Of a stretch of DNA of 64,000 bases, positions 32,117 through 41,071 are shown piece by piece. Under the pieces are notes generated by a model. That model was not told the DNA's origin, ran no database searches, and worked only from the letters and a program-made list of their open reading frames with translations. Where the stretch lies: contig JAVBYI010000008.1 of assembly GCA_030824115.1 (NCBI GenBank), forward strand, positions 338,212-402,211, written 5' to 3'. The translations under genes and the position numbers were made by a program. Position 1 is the stretch's first letter, and each line of letters starts with the position of its first letter. This stretch comes from Rhodocyclaceae bacterium (lineage in GTDB: Bacteria; Pseudomonadota; Gammaproteobacteria; Burkholderiales; Rhodocyclaceae).

Positions 32117-33718
32117 TTAAGCTTTTTCCTTGACGTAGCGCCCTGGGGCAGGTTCGCCCGGCGGATATTGTTTGCTGCCGAGGCGGCCGCGTGCCGGCAT
32201 CTCGCCATCGGCAAACTGCTTGAGCCAGTCGGTCCAGCCCTGCCACCAGCTGCCCTTGTTTTCGGTCGCGGCGGCGAACCATTCATCCGGGTTGGTACTG
32301 TCGCTGTCACCCACCCAGTGGCTGCGCTTGTTCTTGGCGGCTGGGTTGATCACGCCGGCAATGTGGCCGGAGGCTCCCAGCACGAAGGTAGTCTTGCCGC
32401 CCAACAGTTTGCGGCCGAGGTAAGACGACTGCCAGGGAACGATGTGATCCTCACGCGTGGCCAGCATATAGGTGGGCATATCGACCTTGCCCAGATCGAC
32501 GCGGGTACCGCACATCACCAGTTTGTTCGGTTCGCGCAGATTGTTCTCCAGATAGAGGTTGCGCAGATACCAGGCGGCGAAGGGGCCGGGCAGGTTGGTC
32601 GAATCGGAGTTCCAGTAGAGCAGGTCGAAGGCGGTGGGTTTGTTGCCCTTGAGATAGTTGCCGACGACGTATTGCCAGATCAGATCGTTGGCGCGCAGGG
32701 CGGAAAACGTGCCGGAAAGCTCGCGGGCCGTGAGCAACCCGCCTTTGCCGATGGTGGCTTCGCGTTGGGAGACGGCTTGCTCGTCGACGAAGATGCCGAT
32801 TTCGCCGGTGTCGGTGAAGTCGAGCAGGGTGGTCAGCAAAGTCAGCGAAGCCACCGGATCATCGCCGCGCGCACGCAGCACAGCCAGGGCCGAGGTAAGG
32901 ATGGTGCCGCCGACGCAGAAGCCGAGGGCATTGATCTTGTCGCACTTGGTGATCTCTTGCACGACCTTGATGGCGGTCAGCGGGCCTTGCTCAAGATAGT
33001 CGTCCCATGTCAGATGCCCCTGCGCTTCCTTGGGGTTGCGCCATGACAGCAGGAAGACCGTGTGCCCTTGCGCAACGGCATAGCGCACGAAGGAGTTTTC
33101 CGGTTGCAGGTCGAGGATGTAGTACTTGTTGATGCAGGGCGGCACGATCAGCAACGGGCGCTTGGCGACCGTGTCGGTCAGCGGGCTGTACTGGACCAAC
33201 TGGAACAGTTCATTTTCGAAAACCACGGCACCGGCGGTGATGGCCAGATTGCGGCCCACTTCGAAGACGCTTTCATCGGTCATCGAAATGCGGCCTTTTT
33301 CGAGATCGGCGATCAGGTTCTGCAGGCCGAGCTTGATGCTTTCGCCCTTGGTTTCGAGCGCTTTCTGGATGAATTCCGGATTGGTGGCCGCAAAATTGGT
33401 CGGAGCGAGTGCGTCGATGACCTGGCGTGTGGCGAACTGCAGGCGGCTTTTTGCCAGGTCATCCTGGGCGGGGGCCGTATCGGCCATTTTCTTCAGATAC
33501 TGTGCATTCAGCAAATAGGCCTGGCGCAGGTAGTCGTAGATCGGGCTGCTGGACCATGCCGGATGGTCAAACCGCTTGTCACCCGGCTCAGGCTGGATGA
33601 GGGGCGCGCTTTCCCCTTCATTTTTCTGCAGCATCGCCTGCCACAAGACCGCATGTTTTTCACGCCATTCATTTTGCAGGGCGAGCAGTGCGGGATCGGG
33701 GGCGGGAAATGAAGTCAT
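32117..33718 (-). CDS. phaC: Poly(3-hydroxyalkanoate) synthase, class I
   Basis: 533 residues. Alpha/beta-hydrolase core with the PhaC box GFCVGG and nucleophile Cys268; the catalytic Asp and His follow in the C-terminal half (the His in GHIAGVINPA). N-terminal PhaC_N region with FVRYAVAQGHTVFLLSWRNP. It polymerises (R)-3-hydroxyacyl-CoA into storage granules. The C-terminus is somewhat shorter than some class I enzymes but keeps all motifs. First gene of phaC-phaB-phaR-rimO. Confidence 0.94.
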   Translation of the reverse strand: MTSFPAPDPALLALQNEWREKHAVLWQAMLQKNEGESAPLIQPEPGDKRFDHPAWSSSPIYDYLRQAYLLNAQYLKKMADTAPAQDDLAKSRLQFATRQVIDALAPTNFAATNPEFIQKALETKGESIKLGLQNLIADLEKGRISMTDESVFEVGRNLAITAGAVVFENELFQLVQYSPLTDTVAKRPLLIVPPCINKYYILDLQPENSFVRYAVAQGHTVFLLSWRNPKEAQGHLTWDDYLEQGPLTAIKVVQEITKCDKINALGFCVGGTILTSALAVLRARGDDPVASLTLLTTLLDFTDTGEIGIFVDEQAVSQREATIGKGGLLTARELSGTFSALRANDLIWQYVVGNYLKGNKPTAFDLLYWNSDSTNLPGPFAAWYLRNLYLENNLREPNKLVMCGTRVDLGKVDMPTYMLATREDHIVPWQSSYLGRKLLGGKTTFVLGASGHIAGVINPAAKNKRSHWVGDSDSTNPDEWFAAATENKGSWWQGWTDWLKQFADGEMPARGRLGSKQYPPGEPAPGRYVKEKA

Positions 33719-33815
33719 GCGCAGGCTACCTACGGGATGGCAATGGTGGGATTTTGCAATGCAGCATAGCGACTGTCAATGTGATCGTTTTTCTTCATCT
33801 GCCAATGGAGACATG

Positions 33816-33839
33816 AATTGTCGGCGCTGACGGAACGGC
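33816..33839 (+). repeat. 24-bp interspersed motif, copy 10
   Basis: GTCGGCGCTG and ACGGC intact; the A-run is degraded to AATT; middle ACGGA. Intergenic between the diguanylate cyclase end and phaC start. Confidence 0.75.
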
Positions 33840-33867
33840 ATGCAGCATGAGAATGTCTGGCGGCGCA

Positions 33868-36456
33868 TCAGGCTTTCTTCCAAGTCGCTCGTCCCGCCTC
33901 TTTCGCTGCATACATTGCCGTATCGGCACGCTCGATCAGGGCAGCCGCATGGTCGGCATCGCGCGGGAAGAGGGCAATGCCAACACTGCATGAAATGTCC
34001 AGAATATGCTCGCCGACGCGGAATGGCTCCGAGAGGACCGCGACAATCTTTTCCGCCGTCCGGTCTGGCGCTTCGGCAGAGCGCGGGTCCGGCAGTACCA
34101 CGACGAATTCGTCGCCGCCCAGTCGCGCGACCGTATCTTCATCGCGCAGGATGTTTTCCAGGCGTTGCCCGACCTGGTGGAGCAATTCATCGCCGACCGC
34201 ATGACCGAAGGTATCGTTGACCGGCTTGAAGCGATCCAGGTCGATAAACAGCAAGGCCACCTGCGCATGACGGCGATGTGCCTGGGCCATGGCACGTTCC
34301 AGCCGGTCTTCAAGGAGCTGGCGATTGGGCAACCCGGTCAGGACATCATAATTGGCTTGTCGCCAGACGCGTTCCTCCTTCTGTTTGCGTTCCGTGACAT
34401 CGCTGAAGAGCGCGACGAAACGACGCGGCTTGCCGCTGCTGTCCGGAATCACCGTGATCTTCAGCCATTCGATGAAGGTGGTGCCGTTCTTGCGGCGATT
34501 GGCGATCTCGCCTTCCCAGCGCCCATCGGTCAGCAGCCGGTGCCACATGGCCTGGTAGAAGGCCGTGTCGTGCTGCCCGGAAGCGAGCAGCGACGGCGTC
34601 TTGCCGATTGCCTCGTCCCGGGTATAGCCGGTGATTGCCGCAAAGGCCGGATTCACGGCGACGATGCGATTGTGGGCATCTGTCACCATGATGCCCTCAC
34701 CGGCGGCGTCGAAGACGGACTGGGAGAGCTTGAGCGACTCTTCCGCCTCGATCAGTGGCGTGATGTCGGAGAACGACACCACGGCTGCGCAGGGTTTTCC
34801 CTTGCCTTCGCGGCAGAGGGAGCGGCTACTGACGGTCGTCCAGATCGTCTGCCCGTCGTCGCGCTGGATACCGAACAGCACATGTTCGAGTTCCTCGCCG
34901 CGTGCGGCGCGTGCGCTGGGAAAGTCCGCAGCGGCCAGCGGTACCCCCGTGGCATCGACGACCTGCGCGCGGCGGTTGATCAGGCTGGCGTCATCCACGC
35001 CGAGGATGCGCAGCGCGGCGTCGTTCCAGTTCATGATGTGCCCATCGGGGGCGGTCAGCAGTACGCCCTCGGCCATGGTCTCGAACAAGGTGCGGTGCAG
35101 TTCCTCGCTCTCGCGCAGGCGGCGTTCGAGTTCGATGCGCGGCGTGATGTCGTGGATGATCGAGAACAACAGGGGGCGGCCGTTGACCTCGACCGGACCG
35201 GAATAGACCTCGACCTGATGGATCGCACCGGAAGCCAGTCGATGCGGGAAACAGAAATAGAGCCGCTGCTCCGCTCTGGCGCGCGCCATTTCCGCCTTCA
35301 CCTCTTCGGGCGGCAGGCAGTTGATGTCGGCGATACGCAGCGACAGGAGTTGGTCGCGCGGGTAGCCGTAAAACGCCACCGCCGCGCGGTTGGCATCGAC
35401 GATGCGGCCGTCGGCGGGATCGATCAGCAGCTTCACGGCGGTATTGGTCTCGAAGAAGCCGCGATAGCGGCTTTCGCTTTCGGCCAGCGCCTGCTGGCGT
35501 GACGACGCGCGCACCAGCAGCGCCGCGACGCCGCTTGCCAGCAGCAGCACGATGGCGATGCCAAGCAGATTGCGCTGGCGTTCGTCGTCCATCGCCGCAT
35601 CGAGCGCGGCGAGAATCGGCGCTTCGCCGATGCCGACCACCATGACCAGCGGATAGATCTTCAAGCGGCGCCAGGCGAAGGTGCGATGCACCTTGTCGAA
35701 GGCCGCGATGGCGCGCACTGTGCCGCGCACCGGCGCCGTCGCGCCGACGAAGGGCCGCTCTGCCGGCACCGCCTTGCCCATGGCATTCGCGAGATCCCGG
35801 TTGCGCGACAGGTAGCTGCCCTCGATGTCAACCAGCGCAGCTACGTCATCCTCGCCTAGGTCGGGGCCGGCCAGGATGCCGGAAACATATTCTGGCGCCA
35901 GCGATAGCACGACGACGCCGGCGAAGCGGCCATTGACGATGATCGGGCGGGTGAACTGGATCGACCAGGTTTTTGACACCCGGCCGAACACCGGCTTGCT
36001 GATGAACAACCGGTCTTCCGTGCTGCCGGCATGCACCTTGAAGTGTTCGCGATCGCCGAGGAACACGCGCTCACGCAAGCCGAGGTTGGAGTAAACCAGA
36101 TAGCCGTCGGCATCGATGATGCCGATCTGCAACACGGCGCCCGCCGGAAACGCGTTGAGGACGGTTTCGACCGTTGCGGCGAACGCCCCGCGCTCTCCAT
36201 TGCCGTAGTCGTCGCCCAGGTGGCGGACGGTGAAATCGACAAGGTGCACCAGGGTATCGGCCTGCCCCGCCATCGCCTCGGTCAGTTGCAGGGCACGCTG
36301 CGCTACCTGATTGACGGTCTTTTCGTGCAGTTTTGCCTGTGTGTCGAGCAGACGCCACCAGTAGGCGCCTGAAAATGCGATGGCCAGCACCAGCACCGCA
36401 GTGGCGGCAATGTGCAGGCGGGTGAAGCGTGTGCGACCTATGACTTTGGATAGCAT
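33868..36456 (-). CDS. Membrane diguanylate cyclase (Cache - PAS - PAS - PAS - GGDEF)
   Basis: 862 residues. N-terminal helix at ~13-33, a periplasmic Cache region (GIIDADGYLVYSNL, FISKPVFGRVSKTWSIQFTRP) to ~300, second helix ~302-320, three PAS domains (near 335-450, 455-570, 580-695) and a GGDEF domain. The active site GGDEF is intact, preceded by the inhibitory RxxD (RDED) five residues before it. It should therefore make c-di-GMP and be product-inhibited. There is no EAL domain. Periplasmic and PAS sensing suggest control by small ligands or redox. It is followed by phaC after a gap holding motif copy 10. Confidence 0.9.
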   Translation of the reverse strand: MLSKVIGRTRFTRLHIAATAVLVLAIAFSGAYWWRLLDTQAKLHEKTVNQVAQRALQLTEAMAGQADTLVHLVDFTVRHLGDDYGNGERGAFAATVETVLNAFPAGAVLQIGIIDADGYLVYSNLGLRERVFLGDREHFKVHAGSTEDRLFISKPVFGRVSKTWSIQFTRPIIVNGRFAGVVVLSLAPEYVSGILAGPDLGEDDVAALVDIEGSYLSRNRDLANAMGKAVPAERPFVGATAPVRGTVRAIAAFDKVHRTFAWRRLKIYPLVMVVGIGEAPILAALDAAMDDERQRNLLGIAIVLLLASGVAALLVRASSRQQALAESESRYRGFFETNTAVKLLIDPADGRIVDANRAAVAFYGYPRDQLLSLRIADINCLPPEEVKAEMARARAEQRLYFCFPHRLASGAIHQVEVYSGPVEVNGRPLLFSIIHDITPRIELERRLRESEELHRTLFETMAEGVLLTAPDGHIMNWNDAALRILGVDDASLINRRAQVVDATGVPLAAADFPSARAARGEELEHVLFGIQRDDGQTIWTTVSSRSLCREGKGKPCAAVVSFSDITPLIEAEESLKLSQSVFDAAGEGIMVTDAHNRIVAVNPAFAAITGYTRDEAIGKTPSLLASGQHDTAFYQAMWHRLLTDGRWEGEIANRRKNGTTFIEWLKITVIPDSSGKPRRFVALFSDVTERKQKEERVWRQANYDVLTGLPNRQLLEDRLERAMAQAHRRHAQVALLFIDLDRFKPVNDTFGHAVGDELLHQVGQRLENILRDEDTVARLGGDEFVVVLPDPRSAEAPDRTAEKIVAVLSEPFRVGEHILDISCSVGIALFPRDADHAAALIERADTAMYAAKEAGRATWKKA

Positions 36457-36495
36457 CCGAAAATTATAGGAGGATCGCTAGGAGGCAGCGGGAAA

Positions 36496-37224
36496 TTATT
36501 CCAGCCAGATCAGGCTGGCCATGCGGCCGGTGGTGCCGTCGCGGCGATAGGAGTAGAAACGGTCGGCATCGCGCACCGTGCAAAAGTCGGCGCTGGTGAT
36601 ACGGCATACACCAAGCGCGGCGAGCTGCTGACGCGCCAGTACATGAATATCGCAGAGCCACTTGCCGTGCGGCCGGGCCGCGAAGGCTGCGGCGGCCGCT
36701 GCGTCGTGAGTGATGAAGGCTTCGCGCACCTCGCCGCCGACCTCGAAGTTTTCTGGGCCGATGGCCGGGCCGAGCCAGACCATGAGATCACCGCCGGGCA
36801 CCCCCATCGCTGCGACCGTGCTTTCGAGAATGCCGGCGGCCAGCCCACGCCAACCAGCATGGGCGGCGGCGACGACGGATCCGGCGACATCGCAGAACAG
36901 CACCGGCAGGCAGTCGGCGGTGAGTACGGCGCAGACTTTGCCCTGCTGGCGGGCGAAGGTGGCATCCGCCTCGTCGCCGGGCTGTGCCATGGCAGCGTCG
37001 AGGCAGCGCGTACCGTGCACCTGCTTCAGCCAGAGCGGATCGGCAGGAAGATGTGCACGCAACAGGCGGCGGTTTTCGGCCACGGCGGCCGGGGCGTCGC
37101 CGACATGGTCACCGAGGTTGAGGCTCGCGTAGGGGCTGGTGCTGACGCCGCCGTCCCGCGTCGTCTGTAGCGTCCTCACGTTGGGTGGCGCTGGCCAGTT
37201 CGGGATGATGAATTCAGGCTTCAC
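36496..37224 (-). CDS. pgeF: Peptidoglycan editing factor / multicopper polyphenol-oxidase-like protein PgeF
   Basis: 242 residues from the GTG at 37222-37224, giving the normal N-terminus (EFIIPNWPAPPNVRTLQTTR); an ATG at 37246 is further inside rluD. Metal-site residues are present: His in WLKQVHGT, Cys in LTADCLPVLFCD, His in AHAGWRG. PgeF removes misincorporated L-Ser-bearing peptide from UDP-MurNAc. It overlaps the end of rluD. Copy 11 of the motif encodes RITSADF just before the conserved FYSYRRDGTTGRMAS end. Confidence 0.9.
   Translation of the reverse strand: MKPEFIIPNWPAPPNVRTLQTTRDGGVSTSPYASLNLGDHVGDAPAAVAENRRLLRAHLPADPLWLKQVHGTRCLDAAMAQPGDEADATFARQQGKVCAVLTADCLPVLFCDVAGSVVAAAHAGWRGLAAGILESTVAAMGVPGGDLMVWLGPAIGPENFEVGGEVREAFITHDAAAAAAFAARPHGKWLCDIHVLARQQLAALGVCRITSADFCTVRDADRFYSYRRDGTTGRMASLIWLE
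36582..36605 (+). repeat. 24-bp interspersed motif, copy 11
   Basis: Both blocks perfect; middle GTGAT. Inside pgeF, read on its strand as RITSADF. Confidence 0.87.
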
Positions 37225-38155
37225 TGAGCGCCTCCAGCAGGGCGGCAAAGTCAGCCGGCATGGGGGATTCCCAGGCCATTTCCTGATGCGACGCCGGATG
37301 GATCAGCGCGAGTCGCCATGCGTGCAGCGCCTGGCGCTGAAAGGCGTCGAGCCAGACATCGCCGCTTTTGGTTTTTCCGTAAACAGGATCACCGACGAGC
37401 GGGTGAGTAATGCTTGCCATGTGCACGCGAATCTGGTGCGTGCGGCCGGTGTCGAGGCGGCATTCGATCAGCGTGCAGTTGGAGAAGCGTTCCAGTACGG
37501 CATAGTGGGTGCGGGCTTCCTTGCCACCGTTTTTGACGATAGCCATCTTGGTGCGCTGGACGGGATGCCTGCCCAGCGGCGCATCGACCGTCCCGCCCGC
37601 GCCGACTTTTCCATGCACCAGCGCAAGGTAGTGCCGCTTCACCGTGCGTGCCTGTAGTTGGCGTACCAGATCGGTCTGGCTCGCGAGCGTCTTGGCGACG
37701 ACCAGCAGCCCCGAGGTGTCCTTGTCGAGGCGATGGACGATGCCGGCGCGCGGCACGGCGGCCAGTTCGGGGGCGTGGTGGAGCAGGGCGTTCATCAGCG
37801 TGCCATGCGCGTTGCCGTTACCGGGGTGGACTACCAGCCCGGCCGGCTTGTCGATGACGAGGAGGTCGGCATCTTCATAAACGATTGTGAGCGGAATGTC
37901 TTCGGCGACGTCGGCAAATGTCGGCGTTGGCAGGACGGCAAGGGTGAGGCGCTCGCCGCCCCAGACTTTCTGCTTGGCCTCGGCGCCGGCATCATCGAGC
38001 GTGATCAGCCCTTCCTTCAGCCAGCTCTGCAGGCGGCTACGCGAGTGTTCGGGAAACAGCCGGGCGAGGGCGGCATCCAGCCGCAGGCCGGCACAGTCGG
38101 GGGGGACGGTGATTTCGTTATAATCGGCCGACCTTTTTGAGGGTTCGCTCATCAT
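37214..38155 (-). CDS. rluD: 23S rRNA pseudouridine synthase (1911/1915/1917)
   Basis: 313 residues from the ATG at 38153-38155 (or the adjacent ATG at 38150). S4 domain at the N-terminus (LDAALARLFPEHSRSRLQSWLKEG), catalytic HRLDKDTSGLLVVAK with Asp, and GRTHQIRVHMA. It modifies helix 69 of 23S rRNA. The start is practically superimposed on the bamD start on the other strand. Two motif copies lie in the gene: copy 13 (LPTPTF) and copy 12 (KVGAGGTV), facing opposite ways. Both segments fit the family without extra length. Confidence 0.94.
   Translation of the reverse strand: MMSEPSKRSADYNEITVPPDCAGLRLDAALARLFPEHSRSRLQSWLKEGLITLDDAGAEAKQKVWGGERLTLAVLPTPTFADVAEDIPLTIVYEDADLLVIDKPAGLVVHPGNGNAHGTLMNALLHHAPELAAVPRAGIVHRLDKDTSGLLVVAKTLASQTDLVRQLQARTVKRHYLALVHGKVGAGGTVDAPLGRHPVQRTKMAIVKNGGKEARTHYAVLERFSNCTLIECRLDTGRTHQIRVHMASITHPLVGDPVYGKTKSGDVWLDAFQRQALHAWRLALIHPASHQEMAWESPMPADFAALLEALSEA
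37587..37610 (-). repeat. 24-bp interspersed motif, copy 12
   Basis: Two changes: CG for CT before the spacer and a final T (ACGGT). Inside rluD, read as KVGAGGTV. Confidence 0.8.
37916..37939 (+). repeat. 24-bp interspersed motif, copy 13
   Basis: A-run AAAT and GCGT for GCGC; second block perfect. Inside rluD, read as LPTPTF, in opposite orientation to copy 12. Confidence 0.75.
38119..38124 (+). promoter_or_regulatory. Probable -10 box for bamD
   Basis: TATAAT at 38119-38124, 30 bases before the bamD ATG and inside the rluD coding sequence. No clear -35. Confidence 0.4.
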
Positions 38156-38948
38156 GCGTAGTTTAGCTTCCCTGCTTGCTTTCCTTTTGCTCACCCTTTC
38201 CGCCGGTTGCGGCCTGCTCCCCGAGCAGGTCGACGAAACCGCCGGATGGTCGGCCAACAAGCTTTACACCGAAGCCAAGTCGGCGATGGGCGAGGGCGCC
38301 TATGACAAGGCGGTCAAGTATTTCGAGAAGCTTGAAGCGCGCTATCCCTATGGCCGTTTTGCGCAACAGTCCCAGCTTGAGGTGGCCTACGCCTACTACA
38401 AGCAGCAGGAAAAGGCGTCGGCCATCGCCGCCTGCGACCGTTTCATCCGCCTCCATCCCAATCATCCGAACGTCGACTATGCCTACTACCTGAAGGGGCT
38501 GGTGGACTTCAATGAAGACCTCGGCATGATGGGCCACCTCAGCATGCAGGATCTGACCGAGCGCGATCCGAAAGCCGCCGCCGAGTCTTTCGAAGCGTTC
38601 AAGGCGCTGGTCAATAAGTTCCCGGAGAGCAAGTACGCCAAGGATGCCACCTTGCGCATGGCCTATCTGGTCAATGCGCTGGCTTCGCATGAGGTGCATG
38701 TGGCGCACTATTACATGCGCCGCGGCGCCTATGTCGCGGCGGCCAACCGCGCCCAGACGACACTCAAGACCTACCCGGATGCGCCTGCCAACGAGGAAGC
38801 GCTGTTCATCATGGTCAAGGCCTACGACGCACTCGGCATGAACGACCTGCGCGACGATGCCGAGCGCGTGATGAAAAAGAACTTCCCCAACAGCGAGTAC
38901 TACAAACGCGGCCTGAACCGCGACGTGCCGTGGTGGAAGCTCTGGTGA
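38154..38948 (+). CDS. bamD: Outer membrane assembly lipoprotein BamD
   Basis: 264 residues. Lipobox LSAGC with Cys19. TPR-like repeats follow (ANKLYTEAKSAMGEGAYDKAVKYFEKLEARYPYGRFA is the family hallmark, then FIRLHPNHPNVDYAYYLKGLV and AAANRAQTTLKTYPDA). It is an essential partner of BamA in inserting outer-membrane beta-barrel proteins. Divergent from rluD, as in most betaproteobacteria. Confidence 0.95.
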   Translation: MRSLASLLAFLLLTLSAGCGLLPEQVDETAGWSANKLYTEAKSAMGEGAYDKAVKYFEKLEARYPYGRFAQQSQLEVAYAYYKQQEKASAIAACDRFIRLHPNHPNVDYAYYLKGLVDFNEDLGMMGHLSMQDLTERDPKAAAESFEAFKALVNKFPESKYAKDATLRMAYLVNALASHEVHVAHYYMRRGAYVAAANRAQTTLKTYPDAPANEEALFIMVKAYDALGMNDLRDDAERVMKKNFPNSEYYKRGLNRDVPWWKLW

Positions 38949-38989
38949 GCTAAGCCCCCATTCCCCTAGCCTCTTCCTCGCGGAAAGGG

Positions 38990-39202
38990 CTACAAGTCTT
39001 CGGGAGTAATGCCCGTGTGCTTGGCGATGCGCGCAAGCATTCGGGGGCCGATTTCTTCGCCGTCGTGAAACGCGAATACGACATCAGGCCACCCTTCGCG
39101 GGATAACGTGCGGTGAGAACCGGACTGCCGCTTGACCTGCCACCCAAGGCCAAGCAGTGCCGCAAGCAACCGCTTGGCCTTGATCGAAGGCCATTGACTC
39201 AT
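38990..39202 (-). CDS. hicA: HicA-type mRNA interferase toxin
   Basis: 70 residues, usual size. The small dsRBD-like fold has the catalytic His30 in SGSHRTLSR and the FAFHDGEEIGPRML block. It cleaves mRNA when free of antitoxin. It overlaps hicB by four bases with the antitoxin gene first in the transcript, which is less common than hicA-first but well known. Confidence 0.9.
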   Translation of the reverse strand: MSQWPSIKAKRLLAALLGLGWQVKRQSGSHRTLSREGWPDVVFAFHDGEEIGPRMLARIAKHTGITPEDL

Positions 39203-39408
39203 GCGGCGATAGGCAGAGAAAGATTAATTGCGACCGGGCGCGATTCGTTCTGCTCAAGACGCTCGGCCATGGCGCGGAGGGCGAGCACTTCGGCCTTTGC
39301 TATAGCTTCGTCAGCGGTCTTGCCATAGCACAAGACACCCGGAAGCTGCGGAACCTCAGCGATCCATCGGCCATCAACTTCTTCCTCGCATTCGATGCTG
39401 AAATTCAT
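39199..39408 (-). CDS. hicB: HicB-type antitoxin, short form
   Basis: 69 residues from the ATG at 39406, with GGAGA just upstream; the longer open frame is not supported. N-terminal HicB fold: FSIECEEEVDGRWIAEVPQLPG, then GKTADEAIAKAEVLALRAMAERLE. No C-terminal HTH or ribbon-helix DNA-binding domain is present, so autoregulation must rely on another element or be absent. Confidence 0.88.
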   Translation of the reverse strand: MNFSIECEEEVDGRWIAEVPQLPGVLCYGKTADEAIAKAEVLALRAMAERLEQNESRPVAINLSLPIAA

Positions 39409-39490
39409 GATTGATCTCCGGTAGGGGATAGGGCTGATTGTAGCGTGCCATGGCTTGCGCAGCTTTTCGCGCAGGTCGGTGGAATGTGGG

Positions 39491-40192
39491 TTAGCCCTGG
39501 ATGCTCGTTCGGTGCAAAAACTCAAGCAAGCACTTTTCTCCCCCCTCACGTGCATCTGCAATCTGCTGAGAGAGTTCATCGTCGAGATTTTCCGACGGAT
39601 ACAACTCTTGTTGAACTTCTAATACCTCGCGTGATTCGGGTAAGACTGTCTGCGAGTAGTCCTGAATCACGCCGACGTAGTTACCGATTCTGAGAACTAC
39701 CTCGGTAACGAGGTGGCTGAATGGAAGGAAACCGAGATAGACCTTTGATCCAACCAAGACCCTTACGTCAAGTAATGCGCTTTGGTATCTATCAATGGCG
39801 ATCGACAAATCATCGATGCGCTTCTTGTAAGCATCTGCTTCAGAGAGACGCCATCTTTCATTCTTGGTTGTGTTCTTGACTTCTTCTGCGGAGAACGTCT
39901 TGCGCTCGTAGTCTTGAATTGGCTTCCTTGCCTTAGTAGTGGCTTTTGAAAGCAGATGGCTTTCCTTCACTAGGTTCTTCGTTGCCGCGTAGATTTCCTT
40001 CCCCGCTAATTCACGCTTCCACATTCTGGCGCCATAAATGGCAATGACGGTCGTAACCAGCGCGGCAACACCGAGCAAACTATCTTTAATCAGGGTGATC
40101 CATTCTTTAAGTTCTGCTGGCGGCATAAAGGTATCTGGGCACAAGGGGCTAACGTGAAATGTACGCCGTGCGAAATAGACAGATATCGCCAT
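39491..40192 (-). CDS. Membrane-anchored coiled-coil protein, unknown
   Basis: 233 residues from the ATG at 40190, preceded by AGGA at a good distance (an ATG at 40124 is the alternative). One transmembrane helix at ~38-54, then a charged helical region (~60-140) with many Lys/Glu. Base composition is visibly poorer in GC than the neighbours, as for hicAB next to it, which suggests transfer. I recognise no family. It might be a phage-defence or envelope protein, but nothing in the sequence proves this. Confidence 0.6.
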   Translation of the reverse strand: MAISVYFARRTFHVSPLCPDTFMPPAELKEWITLIKDSLLGVAALVTTVIAIYGARMWKRELAGKEIYAATKNLVKESHLLSKATTKARKPIQDYERKTFSAEEVKNTTKNERWRLSEADAYKKRIDDLSIAIDRYQSALLDVRVLVGSKVYLGFLPFSHLVTEVVLRIGNYVGVIQDYSQTVLPESREVLEVQQELYPSENLDDELSQQIADAREGGEKCLLEFLHRTSIQG

Positions 40193-40307
40193 TTGTTCCT
40201 GTATCTGGATGGATGTGGCGATATCTGGTCATTTGCTTTCTTCGGCAAGCATGATGTCGCAAGGATAGCGTTCTGGACATGCGCATGGCAAGTTGGATGG
40301 CATGTGG

Positions 40308-40331
40308 TGCCGTCTCGCCAGCGCCGACTTT
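40308..40331 (-). repeat. 24-bp interspersed motif, copy 14
   Basis: Both blocks perfect; spacer GCGAG. Directly abuts the rlmB stop codon (TAA shares its first T with the end of the motif region). Confidence 0.9.
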
Positions 40332-41071
40332 TACGAGCGTCTCTGGCGTCTTGCCTCAAAGAGGCAGATGCCGCTGGCGACCGAGACGTTGAGGCTTTCC
40401 ACCGAGCCGAACATCGGAATCTTCGCCAGTTCGTCACAGGTGTCGCGCGTCAGGCGCCGCAATCCTTCACCTTCTGCCCCGAGTACCCAGGCGAGCGCGC
40501 CTTTTTGCTCGACGGCGTAGAGATCCTTGGTCGCTTCGCCGGCGGCACCGATAGTCCAGATGCCGCGTTCCTTGATCTCGCGCAGACTGCGGGCGAGGTT
40601 GGTCACGACGATGTAGGGCACCGTGTCGGCGGCGCCGCTGGCGACCTTGATCGCGGTGGCATTGAGGCCGCAGGCGCGATCTTTCGGCGCAATGACGGCA
40701 TGGGCACCGGCCGCATCGGCGACGCGCAAACAGGCGCCGAGATTGTGCGGATCGGTCACGCCATCCAGCACCAGCAGCAATGCGGGCTCGGTCAGACCGT
40801 CCAGCACATCGTCGACGGTCACGTATTTCTGCTGCGCAGAAACCTTGGCGACCACGCCCTGATGCCGCTCGCCCTTCGCCATGCCGTCGAGCCGTGCGGC
40901 ATCGACGCTGACAATGCGCACACTACGGCTTTCGGCCAACTGCACCAGATCGCGGCTGCGCCCGTCCTGACGGGCGGCGGCAAGATAAATCTCGCGCACG
41001 CCCTCCGGGTCGTGGCGCAGTTTGGCCGTCACGGCATGAAAGCCGTGGATCAGACGGGACTCATCGGCCAT
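40331..41071 (-). CDS. rlmB: 23S rRNA (guanosine-2251-2'-O)-methyltransferase
   Basis: 246 residues. SPOUT methyltransferase: N-terminal RNA-binding part ([18 protein letters not shown]), then the knot motifs [37 protein letters not shown] and [21 protein letters not shown]. It methylates G2251 in the P loop. It overlaps the mutarotase gene upstream by 11 bases. Its last codons (RRQRRS) end exactly where motif copy 14 starts. Confidence 0.94.
   Translation of the reverse strand: MADESRLIHGFHAVTAKLRHDPEGVREIYLAAARQDGRSRDLVQLAESRSVRIVSVDAARLDGMAKGERHQGVVAKVSAQQKYVTVDDVLDGLTEPALLLVLDGVTDPHNLGACLRVADAAGAHAVIAPKDRACGLNATAIKVASGAADTVPYIVVTNLARSLREIKERGIWTIGAAGEATKDLYAVEQKGALAWVLGAEGEGLRRLTRDTCDELAKIPMFGSVESLNVSVASGICLFEARRQRRS

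Noticed and set aside
34006..35502. 498-codon frame antisense to the diguanylate cyclase
   Set aside because: The other strand has PAS and GGDEF motifs; this frame has no family features.
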